DNA of 64,000 nucleotides from positions 62,001 to 126,000 of the forward strand of contig NZ_JAAQQR010000002.1 of NCBI RefSeq assembly GCF_011742555.1, written 5' to 3'. The notes under the pieces are model-generated. The model worked only from the letters and a program-made list of their open reading frames with translations. It made no database searches and had not been told where the DNA came from. Position 1 is the stretch's first letter; every line of letters starts with the position of its first letter. Position numbers and translations under genes: made by a program. Origin of the DNA: Luteibacter jiangsuensis (GTDB lineage: Bacteria; Pseudomonadota; Gammaproteobacteria; Xanthomonadales; Rhodanobacteraceae). This document shows, piece after piece, positions 53,085 through 61,194 of the stretch.

Positions 53085-53196
53085 GAGCCGCCATGGCGGC
53101 GAGGGGGTCACCTCATGGCTACACCGCTTCGTTGGCTTCTCGCCGCTATGGCGGCGCCCACAGCCGGTTGATCCTCGCCGCCATGGCGGCTCCTAC
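53081..53196. repeat. 23-bp perfect inverted repeat supplying both stop codons of convergent genes
   Basis: Arm 1 (53081-53103) and arm 2 (53174-53196) are exact reverse complements (GTAGGAGCCGCCATGGCGGCGAG). Each arm is itself a small palindrome, and a partial third unit (CGCCGCTATGGCGGCG) lies between. The TAG in arm 1 ends the GTPase; the TAG in arm 2, on the other strand, ends the glutaredoxin-like gene. Probably a two-way terminator. Confidence 0.85.
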
Positions 53197-53432
53197 AAGG
53201 GCTCGCCACCGCTCGCGAAACCGCGAAGCGCCGCCACGTCGAACGGCCAATCCAGTTCCGCGCCGTCGTTTCGCCGGAGCACCGGCACGCGTGTACCGTA
53301 ACGCGCCTCCAGCGCCTCGTCGTCGTCGATCCAGGCCGAATCGAAATCGGGAAAACCGGCTTCCGCCAGCAGGGCCAGGGCCTGATCGCAAAGATGGCAG
53401 TCGTCGCGCTGGAAAAGGACGAAACGGGACAT
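53193..53432 (-). CDS. Glutaredoxin-like (thioredoxin-fold) small protein
   Basis: 79 residues of the DUF836/YbbN-like short thioredoxin fold. It starts FVLFQRDDCHLCDQAL with a redox pair Cys12-His-Leu-Cys15. The cis-Pro region is TRVPVLRRNDGAELDWPFD, as in C-terminal glutaredoxin folds. It may reduce or deliver electrons to small targets in the cytoplasm. It is monocistronic, 78 bp from the divergent sdaA. The C-terminal residues and stop lie in the inverted repeat. Confidence 0.88.
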   Translation of the reverse strand: MSRFVLFQRDDCHLCDQALALLAEAGFPDFDSAWIDDDEALEARYGTRVPVLRRNDGAELDWPFDVAALRGFASGGEPL

Positions 53433-53464
53433 TCGCGTGTGTATGGGGTCGCGGGACGCGGGGG

Positions 53465-53470
53465 CGTAGA
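53465..53470 (+). promoter_or_regulatory. Candidate -10 element for sdaA
   Basis: TAGAAT, 40 nt before the sdaA ATG, in the 78-bp gap shared with the divergent glutaredoxin-like gene. No clear -35 is seen. Confidence 0.45.
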
Positions 53471-53510
53471 ATAACCGGTCACCTCCCACAGCCAACGTCT
53501 CCCCAAGCCC

Positions 53511-54893
53511 ATGGCAGTCAGCGTTTTCGACCTCTTCAAGATCGGCATCGGCCCGTCCTCGTCCCATACCGTGGGCCCGATGCGTGCCGGCGCGCGCTTC
53601 GCAGAACACTGGCTGGAGGAAAAAGGCGTGCTCGAACGCGTGGCGCGCGTGCGCTGCGAACTTTTCGGCTCGCTCGCCATGACCGGCCGCGGCCACGGCA
53701 CAGACAAGGCCGTTCTGCTCGGTTTCGAGGGCGAATGGCCCGACCGCGTCGACCCGGACACGATTCCCGCCACGCTCGAACGCATTCGCTCGAGCAAGCG
53801 CATCCGCATCCTGGGACGCCACGAGATCCCGTTCGACGAGAAGGGCGACCTGGTCTTCAACAAGCGCCAGAAGCTTCCGTTCCACACGAACGGCATGCGC
53901 TTTTCCGCCTATGACGCGGAAGGCAACGAGCTGGCTACCCGCGACTACTATTCGGTGGGCGGTGGTTTCGTGGTCAATCCCGACGAGGCGGCGGAAGACC
54001 GCATCGTGGCCGATACGAGCGAACAGCCCTACCCGTTCTCCACCGGCGACGAGCTCATGTCGCTGTGCAGGGAGCACGGCCTCACCATCGCGCAGCTGAT
54101 GATGCGCAACGAGAGCATCTGGCGCCCGGAAGCCGACACCCGCGCCGGCCTCCTCAGGATATGGAAGGCCATGCAGGACTGCGTGGCACGCGGCCTGCGC
54201 TCTCCCGGCGTCCTGCCCGGGGGTCTGAAGGTGAACCGCCGCGCGCCCGCCATGGCCGCGGAGCTGCGCGCCCAGCCGGAAGCGTCGCTGCGCGATCCGC
54301 TCACCATCCTGGACTGGGTGAACCTCTACGCGCTCGCCGTGAACGAGGAAAACGCCGCCGGCGGCAGTGTCGTCACGGCGCCGACCAACGGCGCCGCCGG
54401 CATCGTGCCCGCGGTACTCCACTACTACCGGCACTTCTGCCCGAGTGCCTCGGAACAGGGCGTGGTCGAGTTCCTGCTCACGGCCGGTGCCATCGGCATC
54501 CTCTACAAGGAAAACGCCTCGATTTCCGGCGCCGAGGTCGGCTGCCAGGGCGAGGTGGGCGTGGCATGTTCGATGGCTGCGGGCGGTCTTGCGGCGGCCT
54601 TGGGCGGTTCCGTCACCCAGGTGGAGAACGCCGCGGAGATCGGCATGGAACACAACCTCGGCCTCACCTGCGACCCTATCGGCGGCCTGGTGCAGATTCC
54701 GTGCATCGAACGCAATGCCATGGGCGCGGTGAAGGCGATCAACGCAAGCCGCATGGCACTCAAGAGCGACGGCAAACACCACGTCTCGCTCGACAAGGTC
54801 ATCGCCACCATGCGCGACACCGGCCGCGACATGAAGGACAAGTACAAGGAAACCTCGCGCGGCGGCCTGGCGGTGAATGTGATCGAGTGCTGA
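53511..54893 (+). CDS. sdaA: L-serine dehydratase (iron-sulfur, single chain)
   Basis: Deaminates L-serine to pyruvate and ammonia with an oxygen-sensitive [4Fe-4S] cluster. The 460-residue protein matches E. coli SdaA/SdaB (454-455). It begins [25 protein letters not shown], the beta-domain signature. The alpha domain carries the cluster cysteines in [20 protein letters not shown] and [14 protein letters not shown], and [18 protein letters not shown] as in the family. All three conserved cysteine sites are intact. A repeat element follows directly. Confidence 0.96.
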   Translation: MAVSVFDLFKIGIGPSSSHTVGPMRAGARFAEHWLEEKGVLERVARVRCELFGSLAMTGRGHGTDKAVLLGFEGEWPDRVDPDTIPATLERIRSSKRIRILGRHEIPFDEKGDLVFNKRQKLPFHTNGMRFSAYDAEGNELATRDYYSVGGGFVVNPDEAAEDRIVADTSEQPYPFSTGDELMSLCREHGLTIAQLMMRNESIWRPEADTRAGLLRIWKAMQDCVARGLRSPGVLPGGLKVNRRAPAMAAELRAQPEASLRDPLTILDWVNLYALAVNEENAAGGSVVTAPTNGAAGIVPAVLHYYRHFCPSASEQGVVEFLLTAGAIGILYKENASISGAEVGCQGEVGVACSMAAGGLAAALGGSVTQVENAAEIGMEHNLGLTCDPIGGLVQIPCIERNAMGAVKAINASRMALKSDGKHHVSLDKVIATMRDTGRDMKDKYKETSRGGLAVNVIEC

Positions 54894-54901
54894 GTGCTTT
54901 G

Positions 54902-54983
54902 TGTGGGAGCCGCTTCAGCGGCGATGGCTGCTTGCGGCAAGCTTGCCCGCTGTCGCGGGATCGCCGCTGAAGCGGCTCCCACA
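54902..54983. repeat. Compound palindromic repeat, copy 3 (REP-like)
   Basis: 82 bp beginning 9 nt after sdaA, between convergent genes. Both ends are of the GCCGCT..AGCGGC type (TGTGGGAGCCGCTTCAGCGG and GCCGCTGAAGCGGCTCCCACA), so this copy is nearly symmetrical. Confidence 0.9.
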
Positions 54984-55006
54984 GAAGTCCCCGGCTGAAG
55001 TCCACG

Positions 55007-55387
55007 CTAGCGCGCCGGGCAGAGCCTCGGCAGCCGATCCACGGTCTCCACCCGCACCGGTTCGTCCTCGCCCCACCAATTGGCGACGGCCGTGTAGCAC
55101 ACCCGCAACTTCCCGCGGCGGGTTTCGAAACGCTGCTTGCTCGTATAGGCGAAGCACGACACCGATGCCAGGTGGCCCATTTCCCGCATGGCTATGGCGC
55201 ACCGCCGCACGGCTTCCACGGGGTCCTCGCCGGGGTACAGCGTGAAGTAGAAACCCTTGGCGGTACGGTCGTATGACTCCGAATCGATCAGACGGCCTTT
55301 ATCGCTCCATTGCTCCGCGGCTGCGGCGGCGCCGCATACCGCCGAGGCAACAAGCAACGTGCCAATGGCCATCCACCTCGAATGCAT
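55007..55387 (-). CDS. Small secreted protein, function unknown
   Basis: 126 residues. Signal peptide IGTLLVASAVCGAAAAA, followed by a mature protein of about 103 residues with three cysteines (RRCAIA, VSCFAY, LRVCYT) plus one near the C terminus (PRLCPAR), enough for two disulfides. Aromatic-rich segments (GFYFTLYPGED; YTAVANWWGEDEP) suggest a compact beta protein. I recognise no family. The ATG at 55387 gives a good signal sequence; open frame upstream is not signal-like. Divergent from the APC permease, 160 bp away. Confidence 0.7.
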   Translation of the reverse strand: MHSRWMAIGTLLVASAVCGAAAAAEQWSDKGRLIDSESYDRTAKGFYFTLYPGEDPVEAVRRCAIAMREMGHLASVSCFAYTSKQRFETRRGKLRVCYTAVANWWGEDEPVRVETVDRLPRLCPAR

Positions 55388-55547
55388 CCGAACCCCTTCG
55401 TCCCTACCGCGTCGGTCAGTGTATATCGACGCGACGACGGTTGGGGACGGCAGCCGCCGGCTGACATGGCGGGCCAGGGCTGTCATCATCCGGCTCTTGT
55501 GCCGCCCTGGGCCGGGCTTCCGCCCTGCCCGTTCGACCGGAGTCACC

Positions 55548-57218
55548 ATGTCTCATAGCGCTATCCGCCGCGACGTCGGCGCCTTTGCCCTCATGCTTAC
55601 CGGCCTGGGCTCGATCATCGGCTCAGGCTGGCTGTTCGGTGCCTGGCACGCCGCCCAGCTCGCCGGCCCCGGCGCCATCTATGCCTGGATCATCGGCGCC
55701 GTCATCATCCTCTTCATCGCCCTCACGTATGCGGAATTGGGCGCGATGTTCCCCGAGTCGGGCGGCATGGTGCGCTATGGACACTATTCCCATGGCTCCC
55801 TCGTCGGCTTTATCGCCGGCTGGGCGAACTGGATCGCCATCGTCTCGGTGATCCCCGTCGAGGCGGAGGCCTCGGTCCAGTACATGGCCTCCTGGCCGTG
55901 GGAATGGGCCGCCTGGACTAAAGACCTCTACGTGGTGACCAACGGCCACGGCGAACTCACACCGCCCGGCCTGGCCATCGCCGTGGTGCTGGTGTTCGTC
56001 TACTTCTTCCTGAACTTCTGGAGCGTGAAACTGTTCGCCAAGAGCAACACGGCGATTACCGTCTTCAAGCTCGTCGTCCCCGCCGCCACCGGCATCGCGC
56101 TGATCGCCACCAGCTACAACCCGGGCAACTTCCACATCGGCGCACACGGTGGCTCGCACGCGATCGACATCTCGTCGATCCTCACCGCCGTTGCCATTTC
56201 GGGCATCGTCTTCAGCTTCAACGGCTTCCAGAGCCCGGTGAACCTCGCGGGCGAAGCGCGCAACCCGGGCCGCAGCGTGCCGCTCGCGGTCATCGGCTCG
56301 ATCCTGCTTGCCACGGTGGTCTACGTGCTGCTGCAGGTCGCGTTCATCGGCGCCGTGCCGCCGGATCAGCTCGGCAACGGCTGGGCCGGCCTCGAATACG
56401 CGTCGCCCTTCGCGCAGCTCGCCACGGCGCTGATGATCAACTGGATGGCCATCCTGCTCTACGCGGATGCGTTCGTGAGCCCGAGCGGAACCGGCGCCAC
56501 CTACACGGCGACCACCGCGCGCATGATCTATGCGATGGAACGCAACGGCCACCTGCCGAAGATCTTCGGCCACATCCATCCGCGTTTCGGTATCCCGCGC
56601 CCGGCGATGTGGCTGAACCTCGTGGTCAGCTTCATCTTCCTGTTCTTCTTCCGCGGCTGGGGCACGCTGGCGGCGGTGATCTCGGTGTCGACCATCATCT
56701 CGTACCTCACCGGCCCCGTGAGCGTCATGACGCTTCGCCGCACCGCGCCGGAACTGAAGCGCCCGCTGCGCATTCCGGGGCTGCCGGTGCTCGCCGCGCT
56801 GGCCTTCATCTTCGCCACCGAACTGCTTTATTGGGCGAAGTGGCCGCTGACCGGCGAGATCATCCTGCTGATGGTCGTGGCGCTGCCGCTGTACTTCTAT
56901 TACACCGCCAAGAGCGGCTGGGAAGAGTTCGGTAAACACATGAAGGGCGCCTGGTGGCTCATCGTCTACCTGCCCGTCATCGCGTTCGTGTCGTGGGCCG
57001 GCAGCAAGACGTTCGGCGGCCGCGACTACATTCCCTATGGCTACGACCTCGCGTTGGTTGCCGTGATTGGCGCCATCTTCTACTTCTGGGGCATCGCCAC
57101 CGGCTGGCGCACGCCGATGGTGGAGGCCGCGCGCTTCCACCACGACGAGCTGGAGCCCGGCGAACCGGACCTTCCGCCCAGCGCGGACGAAGCCGAGAAG
57201 ATCACCGGCCACCGTTAA
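55548..57218 (+). CDS. APC-superfamily amino acid permease
   Basis: 556 residues with about 12-14 membrane helices. The first contains the APC substrate-backbone-binding loop GLGSIIGSGWLFG. YAELGAMFPESGGMVRY marks helix 3, and FNGFQSPVNLAGEARNPGRSVP is the conserved segment after helix 6. The C terminus is cytoplasmic and acidic (ELEPGEPDLPPSADEAEK). It resembles YveA/aspartate-proton symporter-type permeases; the substrate is not determined. The ATG at 55548 follows CCGGAG. A strong intrinsic terminator follows. Confidence 0.92.
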   Translation: MSHSAIRRDVGAFALMLTGLGSIIGSGWLFGAWHAAQLAGPGAIYAWIIGAVIILFIALTYAELGAMFPESGGMVRYGHYSHGSLVGFIAGWANWIAIVSVIPVEAEASVQYMASWPWEWAAWTKDLYVVTNGHGELTPPGLAIAVVLVFVYFFLNFWSVKLFAKSNTAITVFKLVVPAATGIALIATSYNPGNFHIGAHGGSHAIDISSILTAVAISGIVFSFNGFQSPVNLAGEARNPGRSVPLAVIGSILLATVVYVLLQVAFIGAVPPDQLGNGWAGLEYASPFAQLATALMINWMAILLYADAFVSPSGTGATYTATTARMIYAMERNGHLPKIFGHIHPRFGIPRPAMWLNLVVSFIFLFFFRGWGTLAAVISVSTIISYLTGPVSVMTLRRTAPELKRPLRIPGLPVLAALAFIFATELLYWAKWPLTGEIILLMVVALPLYFYYTAKSGWEEFGKHMKGAWWLIVYLPVIAFVSWAGSKTFGGRDYIPYGYDLALVAVIGAIFYFWGIATGWRTPMVEAARFHHDELEPGEPDLPPSADEAEKITGHR

Positions 57219-57221
57219 AAA

Positions 57222-57249
57222 GAAACCGCCCTTCGGGGCGGTTTTTTTT
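57222..57249 (+). terminator. Rho-independent terminator after the APC permease
   Basis: AAACCGCCC (57223-57231) pairs with GGGGCGGTTT (57235-57244), followed by T residues to 57249, only 4 nt after the stop codon. Confidence 0.92.
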
Positions 57250-57298
57250 GTGCGATGCCTACCGACGGCAGCGCACCGCATGGAGGCTGGGTTGCCTG

Positions 57299-57380
57299 TG
57301 TGGGAGCCGGCTATGCCGGCGATCCCGCGGCAGCGGGCCGGCTTGCCGCGAGCACCATCGCCGCTGAAGCGGCTCCCACA
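57299..57380. repeat. Compound palindromic repeat, copy 4 (REP-like)
   Basis: 82 bp, same orientation as copy 1 (TGTGGGAGCCGGCTATGCCGG left, GCCGCTGAAGCGGCTCCCACA right), between the permease and the convergent homoserine dehydrogenase. Confidence 0.9.
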
Positions 57381-57419
57381 CAAAGCCGACAGTTCGCCAC
57401 GGCAGCGCCAGCACGTCGG

Positions 57420-58484
57420 TCACAGGGCGAGCACGTCGCCCAACAGGGCCTGCGCCGTGATTTCCGGACCCGCGCCCGGCCCCTGGATGACCAGCGGCGT
57501 GGCGTGGTAACGCGTGGTGGTGAGGGCGAACTGGTTGTCCGTGCCGCTGAGCCGCGCCGCCGGGTGATCGGGGGCGACTTCCACCAATCCCACGCGTGCG
57601 CGCCCACGCTGATTGAGGCGGGCGAGATAGCGGAGCACCTTGCCATTGGCCTTCGCCTCGGCGTGCCGGACGCGCAGGGGTTCATCCAGTTCGTCGAGCC
57701 GGTCGAGGAATTCGCCGGTGCCCACATCGCGCAGCGCGGCGGGTACCAGGCTTTCCACTTCCACTTCGTCGCTGCCCAGTGCGAAGCCCGCGTTGCGCGC
57801 GATGATCAACAACTTCCGCGCCACGTCTTCCCCGGAAAGATCCGAGCGAGGATCGGGCTCGGTGAAACCGAGGCGCCGCGCGTCGCGCAGGAGCTCGGAG
57901 AATGGACGGCTGCCGTCGTACTGGTTGAACAGCCAGGACAAGGAACCGGAGAAAACGCCTTCGAGAGTGAGCAGGCTGTCGCCGCAGCTGCGCAGACGCC
58001 GCAGCGTGGAGAGCACCGGCAGGCCGGCCCCCACGGTGGCGGCATCGCCGTAGACCATGCCATCTGCGGCCGCCTTTTGCAGTGCGCGCCAGCCGGGCAA
58101 GGGGCCACCGGCCAGCGCCTTGTTCGCCGTGACGACGTGATAACCGGCCGCCAGCCATTCGGGATGCCGGCTGGCCTCGACCGAGCAGGCGGTGGCGTCG
58201 ATGACCACCTTGCGAGCGGCGCCGGCCGCATCCAGGGCCGCCAGCAACGGCGCGTCGTCGCGCTCTTCCCGACCGCGCGCCAGCCTTTCCGAGACTTCCG
58301 TGGGCGAAACGCCCTCGGCGAGCACATGCTGGCGTTTCGAGTTGGCCGCCCCTACCAGGCGCAGGGAGCGCGCCGCCGGTGTGCCCAGCAACGTGAGCAA
58401 TGCGCGGCCCACGACGCCGGTGCCGAGCAATACCACGGCCGTACAGGGAGCCTCCGTGGCGGGAGCGATGGCGACCGCGCTCAT
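57420..58484 (-). CDS. Homoserine dehydrogenase (monofunctional)
   Basis: 354 residues. Reduces aspartate semialdehyde to homoserine, the branch point to methionine and threonine. The NAD(P)-binding start is VVLLGTGVVGRALLTLL. VIDATACSVEA, HVVTANKALAGGPL, YGDAATVGAGLPVLSTLRRL and LEGVFSGSLSWLFNQYDG follow, then RSDLSGEDVARKLLIIARNAG with the catalytic Asp/Lys. It resembles the C-terminal half of E. coli ThrA/MetL without the aspartokinase part. The C-terminal ~60 residues contain no ACT domain. It is the last gene of the met operon and overlaps metB by 4 nt. Confidence 0.93.
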   Translation of the reverse strand: MSAVAIAPATEAPCTAVVLLGTGVVGRALLTLLGTPAARSLRLVGAANSKRQHVLAEGVSPTEVSERLARGREERDDAPLLAALDAAGAARKVVIDATACSVEASRHPEWLAAGYHVVTANKALAGGPLPGWRALQKAAADGMVYGDAATVGAGLPVLSTLRRLRSCGDSLLTLEGVFSGSLSWLFNQYDGSRPFSELLRDARRLGFTEPDPRSDLSGEDVARKLLIIARNAGFALGSDEVEVESLVPAALRDVGTGEFLDRLDELDEPLRVRHAEAKANGKVLRYLARLNQRGRARVGLVEVAPDHPAARLSGTDNQFALTTTRYHATPLVIQGPGAGPEITAQALLGDVLAL

Positions 58485-59677
58485 GCGCCGACCTTGCGTT
58501 TCGAGACCGCCGAGGCGACCGCGGCCGCGCGCGCGAGCCCTGCCTCGATGTCTTCGATGAGGTCGTCGCCGTCCTCGATGCCGACCGACAGGCGCAACAG
58601 GTTGTCGGCAATGCCGGCCACCCGGCGCGCCTCCGGCGCCATGGCCGCGTGCGTCATCGTGGCCGGATGCGCCACGAGGCTTTCCACCCCGCCCAGCGAT
58701 TCCGCGAGCGAGAAGTAGCGCAGGCCATCGACGAACGCTTCGATGGCATCGGTGCCGCCGGCAACCTCGAAGCTCAGCATCGCACCGAACCCATACTGCT
58801 GGCGCTGGGCCAGCGTGTGGCCGGGATGCGAGGCGAGACCGGGGTAGTAGACCCGCTCGACGGCATCGTGGCCGTCCAGCACGCTGGCGATGCGGCGCGC
58901 GTTCTCTTCGTGTGCCCGCAGGCGCACGGACAGCGTGCGCACGCCTCGCAGTGTGAGGTAGCTGTCGAACGGCGAGCCGGTAACGCCATTGCAGTTGCCC
59001 CACCACTTCAGCTGTTCGGCCACCGCCGGATCGGCGGCGACGACGGCGCCGCCCACCACATCACTGTGGCCGTTGATGTACTTCGTCGTGGAATGCACGA
59101 CGACGTCGGCACCCAGCTTCAAGGGCTGCTGCAATGCCGGCGAAAGGAAGGTGTTGTCCACCACGGTCAGCGCGCCGGCGGCACGCGCGGCCTGCGCGAC
59201 ATGGCGCACGTCGGTGATACGCAACAGCGGATTCGAGGGCGTTTCAATCCAGACCAGCGCGGGCCGCGCGGACAGGCCCTCGGCAAGCGCCGCAGGATCC
59301 GTGAAGTCGACGAAGCGCACCTGGAAGCGCCCCTTGCGCGCCCACGCGTCGAGCAGGCGCCAGGTGCCGCCGTAGCAATCATGGGCGGCGAGCACGAGGG
59401 CGCCGGCCGGCACGAGTTCCAGCGCCAGCGCCACCGCCGACATGCCGGTGCCGGTGACGACCGCACCCGCCCCCTCTTCGAGCTCGGAAAGCGCTTCGGC
59501 GAGAAGATCGCGCGTGGGGTTGCCGCTGCGCGAATAGTCGTAGGCGCGCTTGCGGCCGAAGCCTTCGAACGTGTAATTCGTGGACAGGTGCAGTGGCGGC
59601 ACAACCGCGCCATGCTGCGTATCGCATTCGATGCCGGCGCGCACGGCGCGGGTCGAGGGACGACGGGAATCGGTCAT
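58481..59677 (-). CDS. metB: Cystathionine gamma-synthase
   Basis: PLP enzyme joining an O-acylhomoserine with cysteine (or sulfide). 398 residues of the Cys/Met metabolism family. PLP lysine lies in HSTTKYINGHSDVVGG. TRAVRAGIECDTQHGAV, YDYSRSGNPTRDLL, GTGMSAVALALEL and SLGGVESLVAHPATMTHAAM are family hallmarks. I favour cystathionine gamma-synthase over O-acylhomoserine sulfhydrylase because of the length and operon context, but the two are hard to separate by eye. It starts 3 nt after metX and overlaps the homoserine dehydrogenase gene. Confidence 0.9.
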   Translation of the reverse strand: MTDSRRPSTRAVRAGIECDTQHGAVVPPLHLSTNYTFEGFGRKRAYDYSRSGNPTRDLLAEALSELEEGAGAVVTGTGMSAVALALELVPAGALVLAAHDCYGGTWRLLDAWARKGRFQVRFVDFTDPAALAEGLSARPALVWIETPSNPLLRITDVRHVAQAARAAGALTVVDNTFLSPALQQPLKLGADVVVHSTTKYINGHSDVVGGAVVAADPAVAEQLKWWGNCNGVTGSPFDSYLTLRGVRTLSVRLRAHEENARRIASVLDGHDAVERVYYPGLASHPGHTLAQRQQYGFGAMLSFEVAGGTDAIEAFVDGLRYFSLAESLGGVESLVAHPATMTHAAMAPEARRVAGIADNLLRLSVGIEDGDDLIEDIEAGLARAAAVASAVSKRKVGA

Positions 59678-59680
59678 GGC

Positions 59681-60718
59681 TCAGTGGTCTCCGCAACAGT
59701 CGTTGAGTGCCTGACGCAGCACGGGCGCGAGCTGCACGGTTTCTTTGAGGAAGGCGTCGTGCCCGAAGGGCGAATCCAGCACTTCGAGGGTGGCGGTGCC
59801 CCCGAGACGACGCTGCAGTTCGCACAGATCGGCCAGCGGCACGAGCCGGTCGGACGGGAACCCGACCAGCGTGGCGGGCGCCGTGACCTGCTCCGGTGCG
59901 ACATCGTGCAGATCGATCGATTCGGACAGCGCGAGAAAGCGCTCGGGGTCGAACCTCTCGACGAAACGGCGACCGGCGTGTTCGAGATAGTCCTCCACGG
60001 GAAAGTGGAAACGGCCGTCGCGAAGCTCGGGGCCGGCGGCGAAACGGCGCGAGAATTCCTCGCTGCCGCGGTAGGTGGTCATGGCGAGTTGGCGCGCGAG
60101 CGCGAGGGCCTCGCCGGTGCGGCCCGAGGCGAGTCCGAGCCGTACGATGCCGCGCTGCACCGAGCGCTGCGCCGTGGCGAGCGGGTGAGGGCGATGCGCT
60201 CCTGCCAGGAGAACCAGGGATTTGACCTTGCCGGGATACAGGGCACCGAAGGCGAGGCCCACCATGGCGCCATAGGAGGATCCGACGAAGGCTTGCACGC
60301 GGCCCAGGCCCAGCTCGTCCACCAGCGCGGCGAGCGCGGCCGCCTGGTCTTCGCTCGACACCGACGCCACGCCGCCGATGTCGGCAGGCACCAACCAGTC
60401 GATGGAAAGGACGCGGCAGGCGGCCAGGTCGATGGCGGCACCCTCCGCCACCATAGCGTCCCACCAGCCCGTGGCGCGCTCGCGGCCGGCGCATACGTCG
60501 CGATCGGCGGAGATGCCGCCCTGCACGATGACCGTAGGGGCGTCCGGCGCACCGCACCACAGGTAGCGCACGTCCACCCCGACAGGATCGCTGCCGTACT
60601 TCGGGGAAATGACGACGCGCCGGGTCCCGCGCTGCTCGGTAAGGTCGGAGGCACGACGCGATGTGGCGGGTGCGGCCACGGGGGAGAGGGAGATCACGGT
60701 GGCGGGCTCTGCTGGCAT
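59681..60718 (-). CDS. metX: Homoserine O-acyltransferase, MetX type
   Basis: Activates homoserine with an acyl-CoA for methionine synthesis. 345 residues of the alpha/beta-hydrolase fold, not the MetA fold. VQGGISADRDVCAG is the oxyanion region, the nucleophile is Ser148 in VGSSYGAMVG, and the acid/base pair lies in GFPSDRLVPL and SPFGHDAFLKE. Xanthomonad MetX-fold enzymes often use succinyl-CoA (recalled), so acetyl versus succinyl is open. The ATG at 60718 follows AGGAA; an upstream in-frame codon at 60811 lies within the riboswitch. First gene of metX-metB-hom, controlled by the riboswitch below. Confidence 0.92.
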   Translation of the reverse strand: MPAEPATVISLSPVAAPATSRRASDLTEQRGTRRVVISPKYGSDPVGVDVRYLWCGAPDAPTVIVQGGISADRDVCAGRERATGWWDAMVAEGAAIDLAACRVLSIDWLVPADIGGVASVSSEDQAAALAALVDELGLGRVQAFVGSSYGAMVGLAFGALYPGKVKSLVLLAGAHRPHPLATAQRSVQRGIVRLGLASGRTGEALALARQLAMTTYRGSEEFSRRFAAGPELRDGRFHFPVEDYLEHAGRRFVERFDPERFLALSESIDLHDVAPEQVTAPATLVGFPSDRLVPLADLCELQRRLGGTATLEVLDSPFGHDAFLKETVQLAPVLRQALNDCCGDH

Positions 60719-60720
60719 GT

Positions 60721-60756
60721 CCGGTTCCTGTCGGGATCGAGCCCCTGCGGAACCGG
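60721..60756 (-). promoter_or_regulatory. Hairpin covering the metX ribosome-binding site
   Basis: On the minus strand CCGGTTCC (60756-60749) is fully complementary to GGAACCGG (60728-60721), the latter including the GGAA of the metX Shine-Dalgarno two bases before the ATG. An inner GGG/CCC can pair too. It probably is the translation-off state of the riboswitch expression platform. Confidence 0.55.
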
Positions 60757-60806
60757 TAGGTCTGCCTGCGCCACGGGTACGCGAACGCGTGCCCCGAACG
60801 GACATT

Positions 60807-60915
60807 CCCATCTATCGGCTGGCGTGACACACGCCCCGCAGGAGTTGGCACCGTCGCGGAAATCCGCAGGTTGCCCCGGCTTCAAAGGGCCTGTCCCTCA
60901 GCCGGTCTCGATGAG
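60807..60915 (-). promoter_or_regulatory. SAM-I (S-box) riboswitch ahead of metX
   Basis: Reading the minus strand: CTCATCGAGA (kink-turn side), CTGAGGGACAGGCCC, TTTGAAGCC, GGGGCAACC, GGTGCCAACTCC match the conserved S-box sequence blocks in order. P1 can form between 60915-60910 (CTCATC) and 60812-60807 (GATGGG, one G-U pair). A P4-like stem GGCGTG/CACGCC lies at 60821-60835. When SAM binds, the met operon should be shut off. Confidence 0.88.
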
Positions 60916-60923
60916 TGGAACCG

Positions 60924-60952
60924 ACGATACGCACGGATGCCCGCCATGTCAA
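60924..60952 (-). promoter_or_regulatory. Promoter of the metX operon
   Basis: On the minus strand a perfect TTGACA (60952-60947), 17-bp spacer and TATCGT (60929-60924) form a good sigma-70 promoter. The start would fall about 7 nt downstream, just before the riboswitch. Confidence 0.75.
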
Positions 60953-60953
60953 C

Positions 60954-60977
60954 AGACGTTTAGACGTCCAGATGTCC
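60954..60977. promoter_or_regulatory. Three tandem MetJ-like 8-mers next to the met -35
   Basis: AGACGTTT (60954-60961), AGACGTCC (60962-60969) and AGATGTCC (60970-60977) are contiguous, with 1, 1 and 2 mismatches to the MetJ box AGACGTCT. They abut the TTGACA on its upstream side. Whether this lineage has MetJ is not known to me; a different methionine regulator is possible. Confidence 0.55.
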
Positions 60978-61003
60978 AATCACTATCCACAAGGGCCGTA
61001 CCC

Positions 61004-61086
61004 TGTGGGAGCCGGCTCTGCCGGCGATCCCGCGACAGCGGGCACGCTTGCCGCGAGCACCCATCGCCGCTGAAGCGGCTCCCACA
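61004..61086. repeat. Compound palindromic repeat, copy 5 (REP-like)
   Basis: 83 bp, same orientation as copy 1, in the 476-bp gap between the divergent metX and prfC. Unlike the other copies it lies upstream of genes on both sides. Confidence 0.9.
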
Positions 61087-61155
61087 CAGAGCGTTCGTAT
61101 CGTGGCGGTCTGCAATCCTCGTTGTACGCGACCCGTCCTGCCCGCAAATTCCTGC

Positions 61156-61161
61156 TAGAAT
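61156..61161 (+). promoter_or_regulatory. Candidate -10 element for prfC
   Basis: TAGAAT, 33 nt before the prfC ATG. No convincing -35 is visible at normal spacing. Confidence 0.45.
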
Positions 61162-61194
61162 AGGGGGTTAGCCAGAATCAGCGACCCCAGACCG

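Noticed and set aside
60719-60811. Extended MetX start at 60811
   Set aside because: Would place coding sequence in the riboswitch and ignore the AGGAA-ATG at 60718.
9954-61086. Spaced repeats as a CRISPR array
   Set aside because: The copies are tens of kilobases apart, themselves palindromic and in both orientations; no cas genes.
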